Assembly (NCBI GenBank): GCA_947627335.1
Contig: CANQVQ010000060.1
Location: 1-9,836 of the forward strand
Source: an uncultured Clostridia bacterium
Lineage (GTDB): Bacteria; Bacillota; Clostridia; Oscillospirales; CAG-382
Reading direction: 5' to 3'
Length of the DNA stretch: 9,836 bases
Shown here: positions 1 to 5,375 of the stretch, piece by piece
How positions within the stretch are numbered: position 1 is the first letter of the stretch
How the letters are laid out: every line of letters starts with the position of its first letter
Program-made: the position numbers and the translations under genes
The notes under the pieces: generated by a model
What the model saw: the letters and a program-made list of their open reading frames with translations, nothing else
Told to the model about the DNA's origin: nothing
The model's database searches: none

Positions 1-1
1 C

Positions 2-157
2 GGTTCGCCGTCCCCGTATCTCACGCGGCAGGCGCTGCACGCGTCGTCGGTGGAATTGGTCCACCCGCTGACCGGGGAGGCGCTGCGGCTGATCTCCCCG
101 TTTCCGCCGGACTTCGCGGAGGCGCTGCGGACCTTGCGGGAGCATTCGGCGCTTTGA
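2..157 (+). CDS. RluA-family pseudouridine synthase, C-terminal fragment (5' end outside window)
   Basis: The frame is open from the left edge and ends at TGA 155-157, giving 51 residues. The visible tail reads RQALHASSVELVHPLTGE, then LRLISPFPPDF and EALRTLRE. This matches the usual C-terminal end of RluA/RluD-type rRNA or tRNA uridine isomerases, where Arg-Gln-Ala-Leu-His-Ala and His-Pro-x-Thr-Gly-Glu are conserved and a Pro-x-Pro-x-Asp-Phe stretch follows. The catalytic Asp and any S4 domain lie outside the window, so I cannot say which RNA position is modified or which paralogue this is. The next gene starts 25 nt downstream on the same strand, so the two are probably co-transcribed. The family call is firm for so short a piece; the specificity is unknown. 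Confidence 0.85.
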   Translation, partial: GSPSPYLTRQALHASSVELVHPLTGEALRLISPFPPDFAEALRTLREHSAL

Positions 158-159
158 AC

Positions 160-195
160 CAAACGGAAGGGGAGGGATTCGCATCAAACGGAAGG
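160..195 (+). repeat. 11-nt direct repeat flanking a start site
   Basis: CAAACGGAAGG occurs at 160-170 and again at 185-195, a 25-nt period. The first copy leads into the ribosome binding site and the second lies just inside the following gene. The rest of the 25-nt unit is not repeated, so this may be chance or the remains of a small duplication. Confidence 0.5.
165..185 (+). promoter_or_regulatory. Ribosome binding site with probable AUC start
   Basis: The purine run GGAAGGGGAGGG occupies 165-176, with the core GGAGG at 171-175. The in-frame codon with good spacing is ATC at 183 (7 nt). ATT at 177 is in frame too but only 1 nt away. No ATG, GTG or TTG occurs in this frame between its upstream stop (90-92) and TTG at 291, and TTG 291 has no suitable Shine-Dalgarno sequence. 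The site therefore decides the start of the next gene. Confidence 0.55.
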
Positions 196-692
196 ATCGC
201 GAGGACGAAGAGTCGCCCGACGCGCAGGAACCGACCGAACCGAAGAAATCGGTTTGGCGGCGGATCCTGGAGTTTCTTTTTAACCCGCATTTGTTGATTT
301 GTGTCGGGATCGCATGGCTTTTGACGAACGGTTGGTGCTACCTGTTCGTCCTCTTCGGCACCTGGTTCCGCATCTCGTGGATGCTGGCGGTCGGGAGCGC
401 TTGGGCGGCGCTGCTCTGGCTGCCGCTCACGCCGGAAAAGCTGCTGACGCTGGCGATCGCGGTGTTCCTGCTGCGGCTGCTGTTCCCGAAGGACCGAAAG
501 ACCTTGCAGGTGCTTCGCAAGGAGGAGGACGCCCTGCGGCGCAAACTGCACGGCTGGCTGGCGCGCCGCCGTCGGAAAAAGCAGGTCAAGCGGCTTCGCA
601 AGGCGCTGACCCTGCGTCGGGAAGCCGGCAAACCGCTTTCCCCGCCGCGGGAGGGCAAAAAAACTGAAGAAAGCCTGTCCAAAGGGGCGTGA
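183..692 (+). CDS. Small basic three-helix membrane protein of unknown function
   Basis: I do not recognise a named family. From ATC 183 the product is 169 aa. Residues 1-30 are hydrophilic and charged. Hydrophobic segments follow at about 36-60 (with a Trp-rich NGWCYLF stretch), 64-80 and 86-101. After these comes FPKDRKTLQVLRKEEDALRR and a tail very rich in Arg and Lys (residues 103-148). This suggests an inner-membrane protein with a basic cytoplasmic tail that could touch anionic lipid or RNA; that is inference. The start rests on a strong Shine-Dalgarno core 7 nt upstream of ATC. A standard-start version from TTG 291 would be 133 aa and would begin at the edge of the first helix with no ribosome binding site. 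The frame 183-290 has coding-like codon use. It lies 25 nt after the RluA-family gene, so an operon is likely. Its TGA sits in the loop of the terminator. An ATG miscalled as ATC is a possible alternative. Confidence 0.75.
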   Translation: MKRKDREDEESPDAQEPTEPKKSVWRRILEFLFNPHLLICVGIAWLLTNGWCYLFVLFGTWFRISWMLAVGSAWAALLWLPLTPEKLLTLAIAVFLLRLLFPKDRKTLQVLRKEEDALRRKLHGWLARRRRKKQVKRLRKALTLRREAGKPLSPPREGKKTEESLSKGA

Positions 693-713
693 CCCCTCCG
701 GGACAGGCTTTTT
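671..713. terminator. Probable bidirectional rho-independent terminator
   Basis: AAGCCTGTCC (671-680) pairs perfectly with GGACAGGCTT (701-710), and AGGGG (683-687) can pair with CCCCT (693-697) inside it. On the plus strand T continues to 713, with more T-rich DNA after it. On the minus strand the stem is preceded by an A-rich stretch after the pssA stop and followed by TTTCTTCAG and then a run of seven T. It lies between two convergent genes, so it probably stops transcription from both. The plus-strand gene's TGA (690-692) is within the loop region. Confidence 0.85.
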
Positions 714-734
714 GTTCGCCTTTTTCGCTTTTTT

Positions 735-1370
735 TTAGACGTTCAGCGACGTGATCAGCAGGGCGAGCAGGACGATCAACTGGTACGCGACGAGGATCAA
801 CTGCGTCCGCCCGGTCGGCTTCGGGATGCGGATGCGCAGGATGAACCCGATCGCGACCAGCAGCAGCACCAGACGGAACAGCCAGTACACCGGATGCCCG
901 ACCAGCAGGTGGACGATGACCAGAAGCGGGAACACCCCGACCGTGAACGGGATCGGCACGCCGGTGAACTTGTTGCTCTTGAGGTTGGGCGAATCCAGCG
1001 CCACTTCCATGTTGAAGTTGGCGAGCCGCGTCACGCCCGCGAACGCGAACAGCAGGTAAATGAGGATGTCGAAGGTCCCGTTGTAGCCCATCCAGTACGC
1101 CATGAAGCAGGGCACGACGCCGAAGCTGACGACATCGCACAGACTGTCAAGCTGCACGCCGTAGTAGCGCACACGCTTCCCGGCGGACGGATTGGCACGG
1201 GCGATACGACCGTCCATCATGTCGCAAAGCCCCGCACTCGAATAGGCGACCATCGCGAGCGTATAATGCCCCTGCTCGATCAGGAAGCAGGAAAGCAGGG
1301 CGCAGAGCAGCCCGAGGATCGTCACGAAGTTCGCAAGGTTGTAGTAGCCGATGACAAATCTGTTTTTCAT
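735..1370 (-). CDS. pssA: CDP-diacylglycerol--serine O-phosphatidyltransferase
   Basis: An integral membrane enzyme that transfers phosphatidyl from CDP-diacylglycerol to L-serine, making phosphatidylserine, the precursor of phosphatidylethanolamine. The CDP-alcohol phosphotransferase signature is complete: Asp-x2-Asp-Gly-x2-Ala-Arg, then Gly-x3-Asp-x3-Asp, in CDMMDGRIAR and YGVQLDSLCD. Twelve residues separate Arg and Gly instead of the classical eight. KFTGVPIPF fits PssA better than PgsA. Several hydrophobic helices cover the rest. From ATG 1370 the protein is 211 aa. ATG at 1380-1382 would add four residues, but AAAGGA (1383-1388) abuts it directly; from ATG 1370 the same site is 12 nt away. 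Neither spacing is ideal and I prefer 1370. The gene is convergent with the left-hand membrane protein gene. No psd gene is visible next to it. I see no convincing promoter, so it is either transcribed with rsgA or from a promoter I cannot identify. Confidence 0.9.
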   Translation of the reverse strand: MKNRFVIGYYNLANFVTILGLLCALLSCFLIEQGHYTLAMVAYSSAGLCDMMDGRIARANPSAGKRVRYYGVQLDSLCDVVSFGVVPCFMAYWMGYNGTFDILIYLLFAFAGVTRLANFNMEVALDSPNLKSNKFTGVPIPFTVGVFPLLVIVHLLVGHPVYWLFRLVLLLVAIGFILRIRIPKPTGRTQLILVAYQLIVLLALLITSLNV

Positions 1371-1399
1371 GGGGTTTACCATTCCTTTCTATGGGCTTT

Positions 1400-1435
1400 G
1401 GAAGTTTTGTCGAGCGCAGAAGTTACAAAACCTCC
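1400..1435 (-). other. RNA hairpin in the rsgA-pssA gap (proximal to pssA)
   Basis: On the minus strand GGAGGTTTTGT (1435-1425) can pair with ACAAAACTTCC (1410-1400). This gives an 11-bp stem with one G-U pair and a 14-nt loop. The stem would hide a GGAGG sequence. No T-run follows it, so it does not look like a terminator. It could be a leader or mRNA-stability structure for pssA; the function is unknown. Confidence 0.5.
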
Positions 1436-1437
1436 GC

Positions 1438-1460
1438 CTGAAAAACGACCCGTTTTTCAG
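1438..1460 (-). other. RNA hairpin after rsgA, possible weak terminator or processing site
   Basis: CTGAAAAACG (1460-1451) and CGTTTTTCAG (1447-1438) form a perfect 10-bp stem with a 3-nt loop. It begins 4 nt after the rsgA stop codon. The T-run lies inside the descending arm and CAGGCGG follows, so it is not a standard rho-independent terminator. It is only 2 nt from the next hairpin (1400-1435). Confidence 0.5.
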
Positions 1461-1463
1461 ACT

Positions 1464-2387
1464 TCAAACCTCCTTGGTTTCGCGTTGGAAGCGTTTCTTC
1501 GGCGGAAGCGCTTTGCAGATACGGTAGAGCCTGCAGTAGCTTTCCTGCCGTTCGCGGGCGACGTCGCCGTCCGAAACGGCCTGCAGGATGCGGCATCCGT
1601 CCTCGCACAGGTGCGTGCAGTGGGAATACCGACAATGCCCGAGATAGGGACGAAATTCCGGGAACAGGTCCGGCAGCTCCTCCGGCAGAAGGCGGGCGCA
1701 CCGCTCCGGGTCGAGCATCGTAAAGCCCGGCGTGTCCGCGAGGTAGGTGCCGCCGCCGAGCGGGTGCAGGGAAGTCGTGCGGGTGGTGTTTTTGCCTCGC
1801 CGCAGTTTGGCGGAAAGTTCGCCGATCTCGGCGTTCAGCCCGGGAAAGAGGCGGTTGAGCAGGGTGGATTTCCCGACCCCGGACGCCCCGCAGAAAACCG
1901 ACGTTTTTCCCCGCAAACGGTCAAAAAGCGCGTCCGCGCCGACTTTTCCGCGTTCGGAGATCCGAAAGACGGGATACGGCGTTTTGCGGTAGACGGCTTC
2001 GAGCGCTTCCGCGCCCCCGAGCTCGCATTTGGTCAGCGCGAGGATCGGCAGGATCCTCTGCTTCTCCGCGAGGACGGTCAGCTCGTCCAGCACGAACGGC
2101 GACGGCGCGGGCGACGCGACCGCGACCACCAGCACCAGCAGATCGACGTTCGCGACCGGCGGACGCACGAGGCAGTTGACGCGTTCGTGCAGCACCCGGA
2201 TAAACCCGGTGCCGTCCCCGTGGGATTCGACGGAGACGCGGTCGCCCGCGAGCAGCTTGTACCCATCCTTGCGGATACCGGACCCCGCCCGACAGCGCAG
2301 GACGCCCTCCGCGGTCTCCACCAGGTACAACCCGTTCTGCCCGCTCAGCACCAGCCCCCGCGACAGCTCCTCACCAGAAGTCGGCAT
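1464..2387 (-). CDS. rsgA: Ribosome small-subunit biogenesis GTPase RsgA
   Basis: A circularly permuted GTPase (YjeQ/CpgA family) that binds nearly mature 30S subunits and checks the decoding centre, leaving after GTP hydrolysis. It has 307 aa, the usual size. An OB-fold region spans about 10-75. The permuted GTPase order is G4 (TKCE, 119-122), P-loop GASGVGKST (167-175), a G2-like region with TTRTTSLH (201-208), and DTPG (218-221). The C-terminal zinc knuckle is complete as Cys252-x4-Cys257-x-His259-x5-Cys265. G4 ends in Glu where Asp is expected. ATG 2387 lies inside the end of prkC (17-nt overlap) and has no clear Shine-Dalgarno sequence, so translation is probably coupled to prkC. In B. 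subtilis the homologue CpgA is a substrate of the PrkC/PrpC pair, which gives the gene order a functional sense. rpe and thiN, which often follow in Firmicutes, are not here. Confidence 0.96.
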   Translation of the reverse strand: MPTSGEELSRGLVLSGQNGLYLVETAEGVLRCRAGSGIRKDGYKLLAGDRVSVESHGDGTGFIRVLHERVNCLVRPPVANVDLLVLVVAVASPAPSPFVLDELTVLAEKQRILPILALTKCELGGAEALEAVYRKTPYPVFRISERGKVGADALFDRLRGKTSVFCGASGVGKSTLLNRLFPGLNAEIGELSAKLRRGKNTTRTTSLHPLGGGTYLADTPGFTMLDPERCARLLPEELPDLFPEFRPYLGHCRYSHCTHLCEDGCRILQAVSDGDVARERQESYCRLYRICKALPPKKRFQRETKEV

Positions 2388-4551
2388 AATTCACGGCGTA
2401 CAGGATCACCGGCTCCGCCTCGTCGTCGTCGATGGGGACCAAAGTCCCCTCCGCGACGCTCTGCGTGACCATTTTCGTGTCCTCGGTGATTTGCGGATTG
2501 ACCTCCGGGTAGAAATTGGACCTTTGCATACTTTCAACGAATTCATCCGGGTCGCTCGGCAGGTAGATGCCCGGCATAACGTTCCCGTATACCGTCGCTT
2601 TGTACGCGACGCCCAGCGCATCCAGCTTCGCCTGCGCTTCCGGCAGGCTCATTTGCGAAAGGCTCGGCATCCGCACGGCGGGACGGCTGACCGTCAGCGT
2701 GATCTCCGAATGGGCGGGCAGCGTGGCGCCGACCTCTTCGGACATGGAGAGAACCGTGTAATTCCCGCCTTCGGTCGGAACGTATTCGATCTTCGGCGTG
2801 TACAGCGCATACTCGCACCACTTCATCGCGTCCTCCTGGGACAACCCGACGCAGTCCGGCAGAGCGTCCCCGGTGGTCGAAGCGGTCCGCGTACACAGGT
2901 AGACGACGACTCTGTCGCCGTACTTGTATTCTTCCCCGGCGGCGGGCGTCGTCCGCGTGACCTGATCGTCAAACAGGACGTTGAGGCTCGGGTCGGTCTC
3001 GATTTCAAACTGGATCAGGTCCACGTCCACATGGCTCTGCTGGAGCAGCAATTTCGCATCGATCTTCGTGTACCCGATCAGGTCCGGCATGATCTGCATG
3101 GAATCCAGCTTGTTGACGACGACGGAATCGAAGCGAAAGATCGCGTCCGTGCTTTTGCGGGACGCCCCCGGGATCGGCTCCGTCGAAAGGATGACGCCGT
3201 CCTCCTCGTCCGGGTTGGTCGCGTAGGAGACTACCTTATCGTCGATGACAAAGGTTTTCCCGTAACTGCCGTTTTGCAGCCTTGCCCGCAGTTCCTCGTT
3301 GTACACCTCGCCGACGATGTTCGGGAAGTTCGTCGTGATCTCCTTCTCCTTTTCCTCGTCTCTGGCGGGGAAGATCCCCTCGAAGAAGGCGAGCCCGAGC
3401 AGGACGCCGACGACCAGAGCGACCGCCATGAACGGGATGAACAGCCCCAAAATGACAGGGAACATGGTCCCGCTGTGCCCGGAGCGCTTCTTTTTCTTCT
3501 TTTTCTTCTGTGCGGTCTTATGGTCCGCCTGCTCCTGCTTTTTCGCCTGCTTCTGCTGCTCCCGTTCCCGCTCGGTGATGGTCTTTTTGCCGAGCGACTG
3601 GGCGATCTCCTCCTCGCCGTAGGGGGTGATCTCCGCCGTGTCGATCATGTCGATGGAAACGACGTTCGTGTCCCCGATGGACGACGTGCCCTCGCCGGAA
3701 AGGGAGAAGATGGCGTCCGGGTTGCGCAGCACCCATTCGATCGCCTTGGACATCGAATGTGCGGAGCGGAAGCGATCGGCGGGATTCTTCATCATCGCCT
3801 TGAGGATGATCTGCGACACCCCGACCGGAATGGAAAGCACGAGGTCACGCGGATTCGGCGGTTCGTCGTTGACCTGCATCGCGGCGACCGCCATCGGGCT
3901 GTCCGCCTTGAACGGGAGCGTCCCCGTGACCGCCTCGTACAGCAGGATGCCGACCGAATAGATGTCCGAACAGGCGTCCGTCTCCCTGCCGCTCGCCTGC
4001 TCCGGGGCGATGTAGTAGACGGTGCCGACCGCCTTGCCGCCCCCCGCACCGGCGGACGTCGGGATCTTCGCGATGCCGAAGTCCATGACCTTGATCTCGC
4101 CGTTCTTTTGCAGGATGATGTTCTGCGGCTTGATGTCCCGGTGGATGACCCCCTTGCTGTGGGCGTGTTCGAGCGCACGGAGGATCTGCAGGACGTAGAT
4201 GCACGCCTCGTTCCACGGCAGGGCGCCCTTGTTGTCGAGGTATTCGCGCAGGGTGATCCCGTCGATGTATTCCATGACGATATACTTGATGTCCGGGTAG
4301 ATCGCCACGTCGTAGATGCTGACGATGTTCTTGTGGGAGAGCATCGCGACCGCTTTGGACTCGTCGATGAAACGGTGTTCGGCCTGCTCGTTGCCGTTGT
4401 ACTCGTCGTTGAGGATCTTGATGGCGACGATGCGGTTCATGACAAGGTCCTGCGCCCGCAGGACGCAGGCCATTCCGCCCACGCCGACGAGTTCGAGGAT
4501 CTTGTATCGCTTATCCAGCACCTTGCCGATATAGTTGGTGTAATCGTTCAT
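2371..4551 (-). CDS. prkC: PASTA-domain membrane Ser/Thr protein kinase (PrkC/PknB/Stk type)
   Basis: A eukaryotic-type kinase anchored in the membrane. In this family the outer PASTA repeats bind muropeptide or lipid II and the inner kinase controls cell-wall growth, division, translation and spore germination. From ATG 4551 it has 726 aa. The kinase domain is about 15-275, with Gly loop GVGGMA (23-28), Lys45 in VAIKIL, HRDIKPQN (137-144), DFG (157-159) and APE (182-184). A Lys/Gln/Glu-rich juxtamembrane segment (about 320-356, seven Lys in a row at 349-355) leads to one membrane helix (about 363-390). Outside there are four PASTA-like units, starting near 409, 488, 564 and 628; the last is divergent. 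GGAAGG lies 6 nt before ATG 4551. The frame stays open to 4692, but that part overlaps prpC and does not resemble the family. The activation loop is Gly-rich and lacks the Thr-x-Thr seen in Mycobacterium PknB. The end overlaps rsgA by 17 nt. Confidence 0.96.
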   Translation of the reverse strand: MNDYTNYIGKVLDKRYKILELVGVGGMACVLRAQDLVMNRIVAIKILNDEYNGNEQAEHRFIDESKAVAMLSHKNIVSIYDVAIYPDIKYIVMEYIDGITLREYLDNKGALPWNEACIYVLQILRALEHAHSKGVIHRDIKPQNIILQKNGEIKVMDFGIAKIPTSAGAGGGKAVGTVYYIAPEQASGRETDACSDIYSVGILLYEAVTGTLPFKADSPMAVAAMQVNDEPPNPRDLVLSIPVGVSQIILKAMMKNPADRFRSAHSMSKAIEWVLRNPDAIFSLSGEGTSSIGDTNVVSIDMIDTAEITPYGEEEIAQSLGKKTITEREREQQKQAKKQEQADHKTAQKKKKKKKRSGHSGTMFPVILGLFIPFMAVALVVGVLLGLAFFEGIFPARDEEKEKEITTNFPNIVGEVYNEELRARLQNGSYGKTFVIDDKVVSYATNPDEEDGVILSTEPIPGASRKSTDAIFRFDSVVVNKLDSMQIMPDLIGYTKIDAKLLLQQSHVDVDLIQFEIETDPSLNVLFDDQVTRTTPAAGEEYKYGDRVVVYLCTRTASTTGDALPDCVGLSQEDAMKWCEYALYTPKIEYVPTEGGNYTVLSMSEEVGATLPAHSEITLTVSRPAVRMPSLSQMSLPEAQAKLDALGVAYKATVYGNVMPGIYLPSDPDEFVESMQRSNFYPEVNPQITEDTKMVTQSVAEGTLVPIDDDEAEPVILYAVNYADFW

Positions 4552-4563
4552 TCGGTTCCTTCC
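4552..4563 (-). promoter_or_regulatory. Ribosome binding site that fixes the prkC start
   Basis: GGAAGG (4563-4558 on the minus strand) followed by a 6-nt spacer precedes ATG 4551. This supports the start at MNDYTNYIGK over the 47-codon longer open frame that runs back into prpC. Confidence 0.8.
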
Positions 4564-4574
4564 AGCCTTTCCGT

Positions 4575-5336
4575 TCAGTCTTCGAGCAGGATGGCGGTGA
4601 TGTTGTCCAGTCCGCCGTGCCGATTCGCCCGTCGGATCAGTTCGTTGACCCGTCCGCGCAGACCGGGCGGACCCTTCCAACCGCGTTCGCATCCGCTGCC
4701 GTCGATCACCGACGCGAGTTCCTCCGGCGGGAGCATATTGTACAGCCCGTCCGAGCAGAGCAGCGCCCGTTCAAACGGCGGGACGCGGTAGAAATCGGTC
4801 TCGACCTCCTCGCCCTCGCCGAGCGCCCGCAGAATGATGTTGCGCTTCGGGTGTTCCGGCGCCTCCTCCGGGGTGATGACCCCGCGATCGACCAGATACT
4901 GCACATAGGAATTGTCCCGCGTGACCGCACGAAGCCCGTCTTTATCCTGCACATACAGCCGGCTGTCGCCGACGTTGACCGCGAAATCCCCGCGACCGCA
5001 CCGAAAGAACGCGACCAGCGTCGTGCCCATACCTTCCAGGTCCGGGTCCTCCGCCGCACGGCGGTAGACCTCGGCGTTCGCGTCGTTCACCGCCTGCTTC
5101 AGCAGGTCCTCGACCGCCTGCTCGTCAAACCCGTCGGACGAACAGCGGGCGAACCCGGTTCGGACCGACGCGCAGAAGGCGCGGACCGCCGTATCGCTCG
5201 CGACGTTCCCGCCGCGTGCGCCGCCGACCCCGTCGCAGACGACCGCGAGCGTGTATTCGTTTCGGTTTTGCAGGGCGTAGGAGTCCTGGTTGGACTTGTA
5301 CCGTTGCCCGATGTCGGACTTTCCGTAGCCTTTCAA
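4575..5336 (-). CDS. prpC: PP2C-family (PPM) Ser/Thr protein phosphatase, partner of PrkC
   Basis: A metal-dependent (Mn/Mg) cytoplasmic phosphatase that reverses PrkC phosphorylation. It has 253 aa, normal for bacterial single-domain PP2C. The metal-binding and core motifs are all present: NQD (16-18), CDGVGG (34-39), GMGTT (102-106), VGDSR (122-126), a HPKRNIILRALG stretch (162-173), CSDGL (194-198) and GGLDN (241-245). The start is TTG 5336, which gives LKGYGKSDIG with the usual PrpC N-terminus; AAAGGAGG lies 8 nt upstream and no ATG is nearby. It begins 39 nt after rlmN and ends 23 nt before prkC, the usual phosphatase-then-kinase order. The weaker TTG start may keep phosphatase yield below the strength of its ribosome binding site; this is inference. 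The symbols stp and prpC are both used for this family. Confidence 0.96.
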   Translation of the reverse strand: MKGYGKSDIGQRYKSNQDSYALQNRNEYTLAVVCDGVGGARGGNVASDTAVRAFCASVRTGFARCSSDGFDEQAVEDLLKQAVNDANAEVYRRAAEDPDLEGMGTTLVAFFRCGRGDFAVNVGDSRLYVQDKDGLRAVTRDNSYVQYLVDRGVITPEEAPEHPKRNIILRALGEGEEVETDFYRVPPFERALLCSDGLYNMLPPEELASVIDGSGCERGWKGPPGLRGRVNELIRRANRHGGLDNITAILLED

Positions 5337-5352
5337 GTGGGGCGCCTCCTTT
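5334..5352 (-). promoter_or_regulatory. Strong ribosome binding site with TTG start of prpC
   Basis: AAAGGAGG (5352-5345 on the minus strand), an 8-nt spacer and TTG at 5336-5334. There is no in-frame ATG or GTG nearby, and the second residue begins the conserved PrpC N-terminus, so TTG is the likely initiator. Confidence 0.8.
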
Positions 5353-5375
5353 CGTCAAAAGGTTCCCGTTTTGCG

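Noticed and set aside
299..667. 122-codon frame on the plus strand overlapping the membrane protein gene
   Set aside because: An alternative-frame shadow, rich in Ala and Arg, lacking a ribosome binding site; the frame ending at 692 has clear membrane segments.
1423..1475. AAGGAGG at the end of rsgA followed by a 14-codon frame from TTG 1467, considered as a leader peptide for pssA
   Set aside because: The spacer is only 1 nt, and the AAGGAGG bases are simply the Lys-Glu-Val codons at the end of rsgA. There is no clear regulatory codon run.
894..2468. 524-codon open frame on the plus strand, opposite pssA and rsgA
   Set aside because: It crosses the pssA-rsgA gap and both genes; the product is compositionally biased and unrecognisable.
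4552..4692. 47-codon N-terminal extension of prkC
   Set aside because: It overlaps prpC, has no family similarity, and a good ribosome binding site precedes ATG 4551 at the conserved N-terminus.
2029..4791. 920-codon open frame on the plus strand, opposite prkC and rsgA
   Set aside because: It mirrors the codon-position bias of GC-rich genes on the other strand. Its product is low-complexity, rich in Arg, Asp and Val, with no recognisable domain, while the minus strand encodes complete known proteins.
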